Assembly (NCBI RefSeq): GCF_001644565.1
Contig: NZ_CP011387.1
Location: forward strand, 2,813,501-2,877,500
Length of the DNA: 64,000 nucleotides
Source of the DNA: Deinococcus puniceus
GTDB lineage: Bacteria > Deinococcota > Deinococci > Deinococcales > Deinococcaceae
Reading direction: 5' to 3'
The position numbers and the translations under genes were made by a program. Of this stretch, positions 26,876 through 36,125 are shown piece after piece. Under the pieces are notes generated by a model. That model saw nothing but the letters and a program-made list of their open reading frames with translations, searched no databases and was not told the DNA's origin. How positions within the stretch are numbered: position 1 is the stretch's first letter; each line of letters opens with the position of its first letter.

Positions 26876-26894
26876 AAAAAACCTATCGCCCTCC

Positions 26895-26981
26895 ATGAGC
26901 CAAAGTGCTGCCCTCAGCCACCTAGCCCATGCCCCGCCGCCCCCGCATGTGCAAGGATTCAGGTCTGAGGTTCCCGCATGA
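26895..26981 (+). CDS. Possible 28-codon ORF coupled to pnkp
   Basis: It starts at ATG 26895 and its TGA overlaps the pnkp ATG as ATGA. The preceding TATCGC lies 5 nt upstream but does not fit TANNNT, so the promoter evidence is weak. The peptide (MSQSAALSHLAHAPPPPHV...) is not recognisable. It is included because the same overlap occurs before yqeK, dnaX and the citE-like gene. Confidence 0.3.
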   Translation: MSQSAALSHLAHAPPPPHVQGFRSEVPA

Positions 26982-29548
26982 CCGACACCCCTACTCCCGC
27001 TGCAAATACGCCCACCATCACTGACATCGCCCTGCCCGAATTGGCCCTCGTGGCCCTGATCGGCGCGTCGTCGGCGGGCAAAAGCAGCTTCGCGGCGCGG
27101 CATTTCCTACCCTCGGAGGTCTTGAGCAGCGACGCCTTCCGCGCATTGGTCAGCGACGATGAGAACAGTCTGGAAGCCACTGCCGACGCCTTCGACAGCC
27201 TATTTTATATAGCGGGCAAGCGCCTGAGCCGGGGCCGCCTGACCGTGATAGACGCGACGAATGTGCGCCCAAATGACCGCCAAAAACTGGTGGACTTGGC
27301 GCGGGCGCATGACGTGTTTCCCGTAGCGATTGTGCTGGATTTGCCGCGCAGCACGCTGGAAGCCCGGCACGCGGCCCGCACAGACCGGGACTTTCCGGCG
27401 TCGGTCATCGTGCGGCAAGTGACCGAGCTAAGGCGTACCCTGCGCGGGCTGGGCAAAGAGGGGTTCCGGCACGTGTGGGCGCTGCGTTCGGAGGCGGAAG
27501 TAGACACGGCCCGCGTGCGGCGCGTGCCCCTGCACACCAATCGCCGCGAGCTGACCGGGCCATTCGACTTTGTTGGCGACGTACACGGCTGCCTGCCCGA
27601 ACTGCGCGACCTGCTGGTAAAGCTGGGTTACGTGCCAGACGGCGAAAGCTTCACGCCGCCGCAGGGCCGCACTGCCATCTTTGTAGGCGATTTGGTAGAC
27701 CGGGGGCCGGACAGCGTTGGCGTGCTGCGACTCGTCATGAACATGGTCAAGACGGGTGCGGCGCTGTGTGTCCCCGGCAACCACGATGAAAAGCTGAAGC
27801 GGGCGCTGGACGGCAAAGCGGTGCGGGCGCTACACGGCCTAGACGGAACATTGGCCGCACTGGAGGAGGCAGGCGAGGACTTTAAGCGGGAGGTCAAGAC
27901 CTTCATCGAACGCCTCGTGAGCCACCTCGTGCTGGACGGCGGGCGGGTAGTCGTGGCGCACGCGGGCTTGCCGGAGCAGTATCAGGGGCGCAGTTCGGGG
28001 CGGGTGCGGAGTTTTGCGCTGTACGGCGACGTGGACGGCAGCAAAGACGAACTGGGCCTCCCGGTGCGCCGCGACTGGGCACGCAGCTACAAGGGCGCGG
28101 CGCAGGTCATTTACGGCCACACCCCGGTGGCCCGCCCGGTGTGGGTCAACCGCACCATCGACATAGACACCGGCTGTGCATTTGGCGGCAGACTGACTGC
28201 CCTGCGCTACCCCGAACAAGAGTTGGTCAGCGTGCCCGCCCATGCCCAGTACGCCGTGCCCCCGCGCCCGTTGGCCGAAGCTGAGGCCGAGGAGATCGCC
28301 GCCTTTGATCTCGCCACCTTCAGTCAGCCGGGGAAAATTCAGACCCGCACCTTCGGCGGAATCTTGGTGAAGGGTGGCGAGCGCATGGCCGCTGTAGAAT
28401 TGTGGAGCCGCTTTGGCATAGAACCCGGCTGGGGCGTGTATTTGCCGCCTACCATGAGTCCGGTGGAAACCAGCAGCCGCACCAATTATCTGGAGCACCC
28501 CGCCGAGGCGTGGGCGTATTACCGCGCTCAGGGCGTAACAAACGTCATTTGCCAAGAGAAGCACATGGGCAGCCGCGCCGTGTTGGTGCTGGCGCGTACC
28601 GGGGAAGCGGCGCGGCGAGTCTTCGGAATAGAGGGTGCGCCAGACAGTACAGGCCGAATCTATACGCGCACCGGGCGGGCCTTTTTCGCTGGCGAGAAGA
28701 CGGACTGGGAAGCTCCTGTTCTGGCCCGCGCCCACGCCGCCGCCGACGCTGCGGGCCTGTGGGAGACCCTGAAATCGGACTGGGCCGTGCTGGATGCCGA
28801 AATTTTGCCGTGGAGTTTGAAGGCCGGAGAACTGCTGCGCGGGCAATACGCCGCTGTAGGAGCTGCCGGGAATGCCGTGCTGCCCGCTGCCGCCGCTGTT
28901 TTGGCGGAGGCCGCAGAGCGTGGGCTGAACGTGACCGACTTGCAGACCAGCATCCAAGACCGTGCCGCCGCCCTGCACGCTTACCGCGAGGCCTACCGCG
29001 CCTATGTGCGCCGGGTCGAGGGCGTGGACGACGTACAGATTCGGCCTTTTCACCTGCTGGCATCGGAAGGAACGGTGCATACCGACAGGGATCATCTGTG
29101 GCATCTGAACACGCTGGGCAAACTGGCCGACGCTGATGCAGGGCTGTTTGGCCGCACCGATTTCCGCGTGGTGAACCTCAGCGATCTGGCAGCACTAGCC
29201 GACGCCGAAGCGTGGTGGTACGCCCTGACCGAATCGGGTGGAGAAGGCATGGTGGTCAAGCCGCTCACCTTTTTGGATGCCGAGAACCGCAGCCTGCAAC
29301 CCGCCGTGAAAGTGCGCGGGCGCGAATACTTGCGGATCATCTATGGCCCGGAATACACCCGCCCCGACAACCTGAACCGGCTGCGGGCGCGGGCGTTGGG
29401 GGCCAAGCGGGCGCGTGCCCTGCGCGAATTCCATCTGGGGCTGGAAGGGTTGGCGCGGCTGGCAGAGGGTGCGGTCAGCACCAGCATTCAGGAATGCGTA
29501 CTGGGTGTTTTGGCGCTGGAAAGTGACCCGATAGACGCCCGGTTGTAG
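26978..29548 (+). CDS. pnkp: Polynucleotide kinase-phosphatase-ligase (bacterial Pnkp, RNA end repair)
   Basis: 856 aa, close to the 870 aa of Clostridium thermocellum Pnkp. Kinase: P-loop GASSAGKSS (29-37) and DATNVRPNDRQ. Phosphatase: GDVHG (200-204), GDLVDRG (237-243), GNHD (267-270), HAG (328-330) and GHT (380-382). Adenylyltransferase: motif I KHMGSR (528-533, Lys528) and a late GGEGMVVKP. It can heal 5'-OH and 2',3'-phosphate RNA ends. The usual partner Hen1 is not adjacent; the next gene instead encodes a 2H phosphoesterase. ATG 26978 is the plausible start. Confidence 0.93.
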   Translation: MTDTPTPAANTPTITDIALPELALVALIGASSAGKSSFAARHFLPSEVLSSDAFRALVSDDENSLEATADAFDSLFYIAGKRLSRGRLTVIDATNVRPNDRQKLVDLARAHDVFPVAIVLDLPRSTLEARHAARTDRDFPASVIVRQVTELRRTLRGLGKEGFRHVWALRSEAEVDTARVRRVPLHTNRRELTGPFDFVGDVHGCLPELRDLLVKLGYVPDGESFTPPQGRTAIFVGDLVDRGPDSVGVLRLVMNMVKTGAALCVPGNHDEKLKRALDGKAVRALHGLDGTLAALEEAGEDFKREVKTFIERLVSHLVLDGGRVVVAHAGLPEQYQGRSSGRVRSFALYGDVDGSKDELGLPVRRDWARSYKGAAQVIYGHTPVARPVWVNRTIDIDTGCAFGGRLTALRYPEQELVSVPAHAQYAVPPRPLAEAEAEEIAAFDLATFSQPGKIQTRTFGGILVKGGERMAAVELWSRFGIEPGWGVYLPPTMSPVETSSRTNYLEHPAEAWAYYRAQGVTNVICQEKHMGSRAVLVLARTGEAARRVFGIEGAPDSTGRIYTRTGRAFFAGEKTDWEAPVLARAHAAADAAGLWETLKSDWAVLDAEILPWSLKAGELLRGQYAAVGAAGNAVLPAAAAVLAEAAERGLNVTDLQTSIQDRAAALHAYREAYRAYVRRVEGVDDVQIRPFHLLASEGTVHTDRDHLWHLNTLGKLADADAGLFGRTDFRVVNLSDLAALADAEAWWYALTESGGEGMVVKPLTFLDAENRSLQPAVKVRGREYLRIIYGPEYTRPDNLNRLRARALGAKRARALREFHLGLEGLARLAEGAVSTSIQECVLGVLALESDPIDARL

Positions 29549-29634
29549 GGCCTGCTCTGCCTGAGGCGTTGGCCCTCGCTGGTCAATACCGCCGCCGTCC
29601 CAATTTAGTCAGAAGCGGACGTTAGACTTTCTTC

Positions 29635-31104
29635 ATGTCCACTTCAGATTCAGCCGGAACCCAACCGTCTGGCCCGCCTCAGCCTGTGCTCCTCGGCCAC
29701 CCCGATCAGGAAACGAAATTTGCGGTGTACCTGTGCCCCCCGGCGGTCAGCGACCTGTACCGGGTGGGTTCGGGGTTGCTGGGCTACGACGTGCGGGCGG
29801 GCCAGCCGGTGCCGATGCCTGAATTCATGCGCCCGGACTGGCAAACCGACGCCAAACCCTACGGCTTTCACCTGACGGTCACGGAGGCGTTCAGCACCGA
29901 CCCCGCCAACTGGCCCGACATAGAAGCCGAGGTTCGGGCGTGCGTGGCTTGCCTCTCGCCGGGGGCCTTTTTGGGCCTGTCCGGGGGCCGGGTAGAAGCG
30001 TGGGAAGACGGCAAAGTCTGGGTGCAGCGCCTGAACGCCAGCCCCGCGCTGACCGTGCTGCACACGCTGCTTTCGGCCCGCCTCGCGCCCTACGTGAGTG
30101 CCTCGCCCTTTGACTGGGAAGTGCGGGAAGGCAAGTATTCCCGCCCGCACGAGCAGGCCCGGATGGAACTACTGCACACCCCCCGTGGGCTGGATTCTTG
30201 GCAGCCGCACTTTACGCTGGCGCAGCCCTACAGCGGCCACGACCCCGAACGGATGCGGCATGAACTGGAAGCGCGGATGGCTCCTTTTCAGACCCAGAGT
30301 TACTCGGGGGTGACCCTGTTCGAGCGGCGGGCAGGCGAGCAGCAATGGCGTGTGCGGGCCGATATTCCGTTGTTAGGCCCCCTGATGGGGGGAGTGCCGC
30401 CGCAGGGCCTCGCCCACGAAACTTCACGCGCAGGGGCGGCGGCCTCGCCTACACTCGGAGAGATGATGAACGATAGCACCACCAACACCACTGCCCCCAC
30501 CCGCAAACGAATTGTGGTGGCCACCGGAAACGCCGGAAAAGTCCGCGAAATAGAAGAAGCCCTGAGCGACCTGAACTGGCAACTGGACAGCATGGGAGCC
30601 TTCCCGATGCCCGAAGAGACTGGCGTGACCTACGAAGAAAACGCCGCCATGAAAGCCTGCGCCGCCGCCATCACGATGGGCCGCACCGCGCTGGCCGACG
30701 ATTCGGGCCTAGAAGTGGAAGCCCTCGGCGGCGAACCGGGCGTGTATTCGGCCCGCTACGGCAACCGCCCCACCGACTTAGACCGCAATATGTACCTGCT
30801 GGAGCGCCTGCGTGGGAAATCCAACCGCCGCGCCAAGTTCGTGAGCGTGGTCATTTTGGCCTACCCAGACGGCCATTTGGAGTCCTACCGGGGAGAAGTA
30901 CCGGGCGTCATTCTGGAAGGCCCACGCGGGGAAGGCGGCTTCGGCTACGATCCCCTGTTCGTGCCAGACGGCGAAACCCGCACGTTGGCCGAAATGACTG
31001 TGGCCGAAAAACGCGCTATTAGTCACCGGGGCCGGGCACTGGCCGCACTGATGGAAGCGCATAAGGGCGGAGAGCCGGAGCGGGAAGTGACGAGGCTGGA
31101 ATAG
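29635..31104 (+). CDS. 2H phosphoesterase (DUF1045/LigT-like) fused to RdgB/HAM1 NTP pyrophosphatase
   Basis: 489 aa. Residues 25-245 carry two H-x-T motifs, FHLT (His79, Thr81) and HFT (His192, Thr194), which define the 2H fold acting on cyclic or 2'-5' RNA phosphates. Residues 285-489 are a full RdgB domain: VVATGNAGKVREIEEAL, TGVTYEENAAMKA, DDSGLEVEALGGEPGVYSARYG, GGFGYDPLFVPDG and the terminal SHRGRALAAL. RdgB removes ITP, dITP and XTP. TAGACT (29623-29628) lies 6 nt before ATG 29635. An internal promoter-like TACACT and ATG 30463 could also give RdgB alone. Confidence 0.85.
   Translation: MSTSDSAGTQPSGPPQPVLLGHPDQETKFAVYLCPPAVSDLYRVGSGLLGYDVRAGQPVPMPEFMRPDWQTDAKPYGFHLTVTEAFSTDPANWPDIEAEVRACVACLSPGAFLGLSGGRVEAWEDGKVWVQRLNASPALTVLHTLLSARLAPYVSASPFDWEVREGKYSRPHEQARMELLHTPRGLDSWQPHFTLAQPYSGHDPERMRHELEARMAPFQTQSYSGVTLFERRAGEQQWRVRADIPLLGPLMGGVPPQGLAHETSRAGAAASPTLGEMMNDSTTNTTAPTRKRIVVATGNAGKVREIEEALSDLNWQLDSMGAFPMPEETGVTYEENAAMKACAAAITMGRTALADDSGLEVEALGGEPGVYSARYGNRPTDLDRNMYLLERLRGKSNRRAKFVSVVILAYPDGHLESYRGEVPGVILEGPRGEGGFGYDPLFVPDGETRTLAEMTVAEKRAISHRGRALAALMEAHKGGEPEREVTRLE
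30450..30455 (+). promoter_or_regulatory. Internal TACACT box before an in-frame ATG (rdgB start)
   Basis: TACACT ends 7 nt before ATG 30463 (residue 277 of the fusion), which is followed by a second ATG and preceded by GGAGAG. The spacing equals that of leaderless starts elsewhere in the window. A 213-aa stand-alone RdgB from this site would match the normal family length. Confidence 0.5.
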
Positions 31105-31144
31105 GAACGTGGTGGGCGGATCGTAGAAAGGTCAAACCCAAACC

Positions 31145-31174
31145 GGAGGGGCAAGCCAATTGGTCTGCCCCTCC
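31145..31174. terminator. Bidirectional terminator between rdgB-fusion and HNH genes
   Basis: GGAGGGGCA (31145-31153) pairs perfectly with TGCCCCTCC (31166-31174). T-rich sequence follows on the minus strand (GGTTTGGGTTT) and more distantly on the plus strand. Confidence 0.6.
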
Positions 31175-31210
31175 GTGCTGTTCACCTTTTAATCACGATC
31201 TACGTTCCAC

Positions 31211-31792
<582 letters not shown>

Positions 31793-31893
31793 GCCCCGCA
31801 TAATACGGCGCAGTTGTCAAGCAATTGGTGCGCCGGGTGGCTTATCGCTGGCCTAGCTGAACGGGAGAAAGTGGGGCGAGATCAGGCCAATGC

Positions 31894-32571
31894 TCAGGTC
31901 AGTCCCGGCAGCCCCAGACCCGTGATCTTCAGACCGCCGCGCATGAATTCCAGCACCCCATCGGCCACGTACTGCACGGCCAACGCGCCCAACAGCACGC
32001 CCAGCACCCGCGTGACCACATGCACCCCGGTGAGGCCAATCACGCGGGCAATCTGACCCGACAAGCGTAGGGCGAGGTAACACAGCAGCAGCACCCCGAA
32101 CGTGACCACAAAAACTGCCCCCAGCAGCAGGCCGTCGCCGTGTGCGTCGCTGGCGAGAATCATGATGCTGGCGAGCGTGCCGGGGCCAGCGATGAGCGGT
32201 ATGGCGAGCGGAAACACGCTGATGTCTTGGCGTTCTTGGGCTTCCTGTTCTTCTTCCGGCGTTTCCTTGGAGCCGCTGGGCCGCGCGAACACCATGTCCA
32301 GCGCAATGAGGAACAGCAGGATGCCGCCCGCCACCCGGAAGGCGCTGAGGCTGATGCCCAGATGCTCCAGCAGTTCTCGCCCGAACAGCCCGAACAGCAA
32401 GATGATGATGCCTGCCACCACCGATGCTTTGAGGGCCACCCGACGGCGCTCGAAGGCGGGGCGGTTGCCTGCCAGCCCGATAAAAATAGGGGCGAGGCCA
32501 ATCGGATCCATGACCACCAGCATGGTCAGGAAGGTTTGCAAGCTGATGCTGGACAGTTCGGCCACATTCAC
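31894..32571 (-). CDS. MarC family membrane protein
   Basis: 225 aa with six hydrophobic helices in two triplets. Family motifs: [19 protein letters not shown] (15-33) and [20 protein letters not shown] charged loop ([12 protein letters not shown]) separates the halves. MarC proteins are NAAT-type transporters or exporters of uncertain substrate. GTG 32571 has TACGCT (32579-32584) 7 nt upstream, a leaderless pattern. Confidence 0.88.
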   Translation of the reverse strand: MNVAELSSISLQTFLTMLVVMDPIGLAPIFIGLAGNRPAFERRRVALKASVVAGIIILLFGLFGRELLEHLGISLSAFRVAGGILLFLIALDMVFARPSGSKETPEEEQEAQERQDISVFPLAIPLIAGPGTLASIMILASDAHGDGLLLGAVFVVTFGVLLLCYLALRLSGQIARVIGLTGVHVVTRVLGVLLGALAVQYVADGVLEFMRGGLKITGLGLPGLT

Positions 32572-32637
32572 GCCCCGTAGCGTACCCCCAAGGGCGTCAC
32601 GGAAGCGTCACCCCAGGCTGAGACATAGGCCCAACAC

Positions 32638-33327
32638 TCAGGGCCGGGCGTTGACTTCCAGCGTGCCCACCGCCGCCACCGATTTGCCGTCTACGATCTG
32701 GCGGGCCTGCACGCCCACCGTGTAGCTGTTCACGCCCGTACCTGCTTTGACGCTGACCGTGACGGGGAACACTTCGCCTGCCCGCACCTGCGTTTTGGGG
32801 AGCTGCACGGTGATGCCGGGGGTGTTGCTGTCGGCGGCCAGCGTAAACAGGCCCGGATGCGTGCTGGGCGTGTAGCCTCCGACCCGGCCCGACAGGGTGC
32901 GGGACTCGCCCACGCGCAGGCTGAGGGTGCTGATAGAGGAGCTGCGGTCAGTGGGGCCGCCCGAGGCCGACAGCACTACATAGCCGCCCGCACACCCGCT
33001 GCCGCGCAGTGCCCCGATGTCTCGCGCTCCGACTGACAGCGCAGGCATCAGCGAGGCCACCACCAGCCCCAGCCCCAGCGCCGCCCGTTTGGGCCGCCGG
33101 AAATTGAAGGCCGTGAAGCCCAGTCCACCCGGCCCCAGCACCAGCGGCATGATCAGGGCCAGCAGCGTGTGCCCCTGACAGGGATCGGTGAGCAGCGCCC
33201 CGCCCAGCGCCCGCACCCCAAACACCAGCGCCGCACCGATGCCCCAGCCCAACAGGAAGGCAGGCAGAAATTCCGCCATTCGGTAAGACGGAAATTCATT
33301 GGGAGCAGGAGAAAGCGGCAGACTCAT
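32638..33327 (-). CDS. Membrane-anchored hypothetical protein with extracellular beta domain
   Basis: 229 aa. Three hydrophobic segments lie at about 20-45, 54-76 and 86-102. A C-terminal region of about 120 residues has short beta-rich motifs (ISTLSLRVGESRTLSGRVGGY, ITVQLPKTQVRAGEVFPVTVSV, NSYTVGVQARQ) resembling an Ig-like or NEW3-type fold. No function is assignable. TAGCCT (33334-33339) lies 6 nt before the ATG. Confidence 0.65.
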   Translation of the reverse strand: MSLPLSPAPNEFPSYRMAEFLPAFLLGWGIGAALVFGVRALGGALLTDPCQGHTLLALIMPLVLGPGGLGFTAFNFRRPKRAALGLGLVVASLMPALSVGARDIGALRGSGCAGGYVVLSASGGPTDRSSSISTLSLRVGESRTLSGRVGGYTPSTHPGLFTLAADSNTPGITVQLPKTQVRAGEVFPVTVSVKAGTGVNSYTVGVQARQIVDGKSVAAVGTLEVNARP

Positions 33328-33423
33328 GGGGGGAGGCTAGCGCGGCGAGGCGGGGACAAATGGGCAGGCCGGGAAATGACTGCTTCCTGTATGGGTTGGG
33401 GGCAGGTTGGAAAGTTGAGGTGG

Positions 33424-33533
33424 AAGGTGAACCCCCCCGTTGCGTTCGCAACGCCCCCCCTTAGAGGTGGGGACTAGAAGCAGTTGCGCTCCCCTCTAAG
33501 GGGGGCTGGCTGCAAAGCAGACTGGGGGGTTTA
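33424..33533. repeat. Dispersed repeat, CGTTGC/GCAACG hairpin family (full copy)
   Basis: It carries both ends (GAACCCCCCC and ACTGGGGGGTTT), the CGTTGC-GTTC-GCAACG hairpin and the GGCTGGCTGC block. It ends 21 bp before the Fur-family stop codon. Confidence 0.7.
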
Positions 33534-33554
33534 CACGTAACCGTTGAATGTCGC

Positions 33555-33959
33555 TCAGCCGTCTTGACTTGTTTTGGCCGCGCAGCCCGTACACATGCCC
33601 ATAAATTCCAGCCGCACTTCGGTCACAGAGAATCCTGCGGGCAGGGCCGCCGCCGGAATGCTGGGAATGGCCGCCGCGTCCACATCGAAAATTGCGCCGC
33701 AGCCCCGACAAACCGCGTGGTGGTGATACTCGCCGCCGTGTTTGTAGTCGTAGCGCGTGGCCTGCCCTGCCCGCTCGATGGTCAGCAGTACGCCATCGCG
33801 CACAAGGGCGTCGAGGGTGCGGTACACGGTGCCGAGGCTCACGCTGGGCAGCGATTGCCGCACCTTGCCATGAATCCACGCCGCGTCAGGGTGGGCACGC
33901 GAGGCCTGAAGCACCTCGATCACCGCCTGCCGTTGCCGGGTTTGCCGCACCATCGTCAT
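33555..33959 (-). CDS. Fur family transcriptional regulator (Fur/PerR/Zur type)
   Basis: 134 aa. The winged-helix part includes TRQRQAVIEVLQASRAHPDAAWIHGKV and SLGTVYRTLDALVRDG. The metal part has HHHAVCRGCGAIFDV and a C-terminal CTGC, giving two CxxC pairs for structural zinc. A peroxide sensor (PerR) or Fur role cannot be separated by eye. TATTCT (33966-33971) lies 6 nt before the ATG, followed upstream by a long perfect inverted repeat. Confidence 0.9.
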   Translation of the reverse strand: MTMVRQTRQRQAVIEVLQASRAHPDAAWIHGKVRQSLPSVSLGTVYRTLDALVRDGVLLTIERAGQATRYDYKHGGEYHHHAVCRGCGAIFDVDAAAIPSIPAAALPAGFSVTEVRLEFMGMCTGCAAKTSQDG

Positions 33960-33984
33960 AGAGGAAGAATAGCAAATGAGAAGC

Positions 33985-34198
33985 GGGGCAAATGGGATGT
34001 GGGAGTAGGTCTAAGGGTCGAGGGTCTAAGATGCTGGGGCGCTGCTGTTTTTGGCTGACCAGATCAGCCGGAAAAGGCGTCCAGGGTGGCCTATCTTGGC
34101 TTAGGCCATGTTTGATATGGGCTTGCTACTTGCTGCAAGGTGCGTGTAGAACACCGTTCGCTGCGCTGACCCACCTCCTCCCACATCCCATTTGCCCC
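33985..34198. repeat. 214-bp element bounded by a perfect 21-bp inverted repeat
   Basis: Arms at 33985-34005 and 34178-34198 are exact reverse complements (left arm begins GGGGCAAATGGG). Just inside the left arm is a GGTCTAAGG/GGGTCTAAG tandem as in the TTAGACC family. An inner hairpin TGGCCTA...TAGGCCA is also present. There is no ORF. It has the shape of a MITE. It occupies the gap between the Fur-family and VUT genes. Confidence 0.7.
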
Positions 34199-34318
34199 AG
34201 TAGGCCAGAGAGTCGGGGCAGTGCCGCGCAACGGGGCCGCTTCCCCTTTCCTCTACCCTATTCCTGCTAGGCTCTTTGCTTGCCCGTGACCTGTGTTGTC
34301 GCTGCGGCTGGAGGCTGT

Positions 34319-34873
34319 ATGAGAAAGAGTTCCACGATGGCGGCCCTGACTGGTCTGCCCCTGCTACTGATCGCCCTGTACGCGCTGAGCATTTTGCTCG
34401 CCAACCTGACCCTCAATACCTTTATTCCGCTGCCTGTGTACGGCCTGCTGAGTGTAGGCACCATTTTCTTCGCGGCGGTATTTACCCTCCGTGACCGCAT
34501 TCACCGGGCGGGGGGCTTGCGGGCCGTGTATATCGCCATTGCGCTGGCGCTCCTGGTCAATACGCTGTTCGCCCTCGTTACCGAGACGCCTTGGCGCTTT
34601 ATCGGGGCGTCGTTTCTGGCCCTGCTGATCGGAGAACTGGCCGATACGGGCGTGTATCAGCGCCTCATTCACCGCAACTGGTGGACACGGGTCTTGGCCA
34701 GCAACGCTGTGAGTGTGCCGCTGGACAGCGTGATTTTTAACCTGCTGGCCTTCTGGGGCGACATGCCCACAGGCCAGATCGTGCAGATCATCTATGCCGA
34801 TATTCTCGCCAAGTTCCTGATCGCCGCCGTGTTCGCCTTCCGGGTACGCCGGGGGGCGCGGCTAGCTGTCTGA
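34319..34873 (+). CDS. VUT family (YhhQ-like) membrane transporter, putative queuosine precursor
   Basis: 184 aa from ATG 34319 with GGAGG four nt upstream. A TTG at 34280, 6 nt after a TAGGCT box, is in frame and could add 13 residues. Six hydrophobic segments are visible. Family features: RVLASNAVSVPLDSVIFNLLAFWG and QIIYADILAKFLIAAVF. YhhQ-type proteins take up queuine or preQ1. No preQ1 riboswitch was recognised upstream. Confidence 0.82.
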   Translation: MRKSSTMAALTGLPLLLIALYALSILLANLTLNTFIPLPVYGLLSVGTIFFAAVFTLRDRIHRAGGLRAVYIAIALALLVNTLFALVTETPWRFIGASFLALLIGELADTGVYQRLIHRNWWTRVLASNAVSVPLDSVIFNLLAFWGDMPTGQIVQIIYADILAKFLIAAVFAFRVRRGARLAV

Positions 34874-34901
34874 ACTTGCAAGAAGTCTGAACTTGAAAGA
34901 A

Positions 34902-34944
34902 CCTGCCCCCGCCACAGCATCAGCCTTGGCGGGGGCAGGTTTTT
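34902..34944 (+). terminator. Strong rho-independent terminator
   Basis: A perfect 13-bp GC-rich stem pairs 34902-34914 (CCTGCCCCCGCCA) with 34927-34939, followed by TTTTT at 34940-34944. It terminates the VUT gene and lies just beyond the stop of the convergent pilD. Confidence 0.88.
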
Positions 34945-34964
34945 GATGCGGTTGAATCTTGCTT

Positions 34965-36125
34965 TTAGAGTCCCAGCATTCCCCGGTAGCTCTCCACAAT
35001 CGCTGCGCCCCAGATCAGGGCCACCACTGCGCCGAGGGCCAGATACGGCCCGAACTTGACGCGGTTTTCGCTTTTGAGAGCCAGTTGCACGACGCCGAAC
35101 AAGGCTCCAGCGAAGACAGCCACGACCACCGCCACCAATAAGCGCTCCCAGCCCAAAAACGCACCGATCACGGCGGCCAGTTTCACGTCGCCGAATCCCA
35201 TCGCGCTGGGGTCGTAGGGGGCATCGTCTTCGGCGGGTGCATCGGCTTTGGCTGTGCGGAGAAATTGAATCCACCAGTACAGGCCCGCCACCAGCGACAC
35301 CGCGCCCGCTGCGGCCAGTGCGCCCTGCACCATCAAAATCAGGCCCATGCCGTAGCCTGCGCTGCCCAGCATCACACTCACCAGAAAGCCGCCGATGGTC
35401 AGCAGTTCGGGAATACGCACCACACGCCGCGCCGCCAGATTTATGCCCACCGCCAGCAGGCCCACGCCCGCGCCCCACCACGGCCCCAGCCACGCCCCCG
35501 CCGCCAGCGCCAGCCCAATCTGCTGGTAGCCGATGGGAAAATCAGGGTATTGGCGTTCTTTAAACCGCCTCAGCACCCACGAAGCCAGCAGGTCTATGCT
35601 GACCAACAGGCCCGCGCCCAGCAGCGCTCCGTTCACGGCTTCCGGCAAGTTGGGCAGGTTGTATTCGGCCCCCGCCGCCCGCGCCCCGAAGAAGGCGAAG
35701 ACCAGCCCCAGCGCCACGCCGGGCAGGGTCAGTTCGTCGGGAATGGTATAGGTGTCGAGGTCTATGGCGCTGGCGACCAGCAGCAGCGTAAACAGCACCA
35801 TCAGGCCCAGTGTGCCCACGCCGTAGACCGCCAGCGGAAACAGGGCCGCGATGACGCCGTAGCCGAGGCCCGTCAGCAATTCCACCACCGGATACCGCCG
35901 TTTGATAGGAGCGCGGCAGTAGCGGCACTTGCCCCCCAGCGCCAGCCAAGAGGCCACAGGCACGAGGTCTAGGGGTTTCAGGGCGTGGTCGCAATGCGGG
36001 CAATGGCTGGGCGGAAAGGCGATGTTTTCGCCGCGTGGCAGCCGCCAGATCAGCACATTGGAAAACGAGCCGACCAGCAGGCCGAACACGGCGGCGCACA
36101 CCACCACGAAGACGTCGAGATTCAC
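34965..36125 (-). CDS. pilD: Prepilin peptidase / N-methyltransferase (A24 family)
   Basis: 386 aa. N-terminal GSFSNVLIWRLPRGENI precedes the four zinc Cys (Cys42, Cys45, Cys67, Cys70). The catalytic aspartates lie in AIDLDTYTIPDEL (Asp122) and MGFGDVKLAA (about 313). Eight or more membrane segments are present. It is about 100 residues longer than most PilD proteins, through extra helices between the two Asp sites. It cleaves and methylates type IV pilins. No pilin genes are adjacent. Confidence 0.92.
   Translation of the reverse strand: MNLDVFVVVCAAVFGLLVGSFSNVLIWRLPRGENIAFPPSHCPHCDHALKPLDLVPVASWLALGGKCRYCRAPIKRRYPVVELLTGLGYGVIAALFPLAVYGVGTLGLMVLFTLLLVASAIDLDTYTIPDELTLPGVALGLVFAFFGARAAGAEYNLPNLPEAVNGALLGAGLLVSIDLLASWVLRRFKERQYPDFPIGYQQIGLALAAGAWLGPWWGAGVGLLAVGINLAARRVVRIPELLTIGGFLVSVMLGSAGYGMGLILMVQGALAAAGAVSLVAGLYWWIQFLRTAKADAPAEDDAPYDPSAMGFGDVKLAAVIGAFLGWERLLVAVVVAVFAGALFGVVQLALKSENRVKFGPYLALGAVVALIWGAAIVESYRGMLGL

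Noticed and set aside
34199..34318. preQ1 riboswitch before the VUT transporter
   Set aside because: The leader lacks the A-rich tail and pseudoknot pattern of known preQ1 aptamers; only a short TGCCCC/GGGGCA stem is present.
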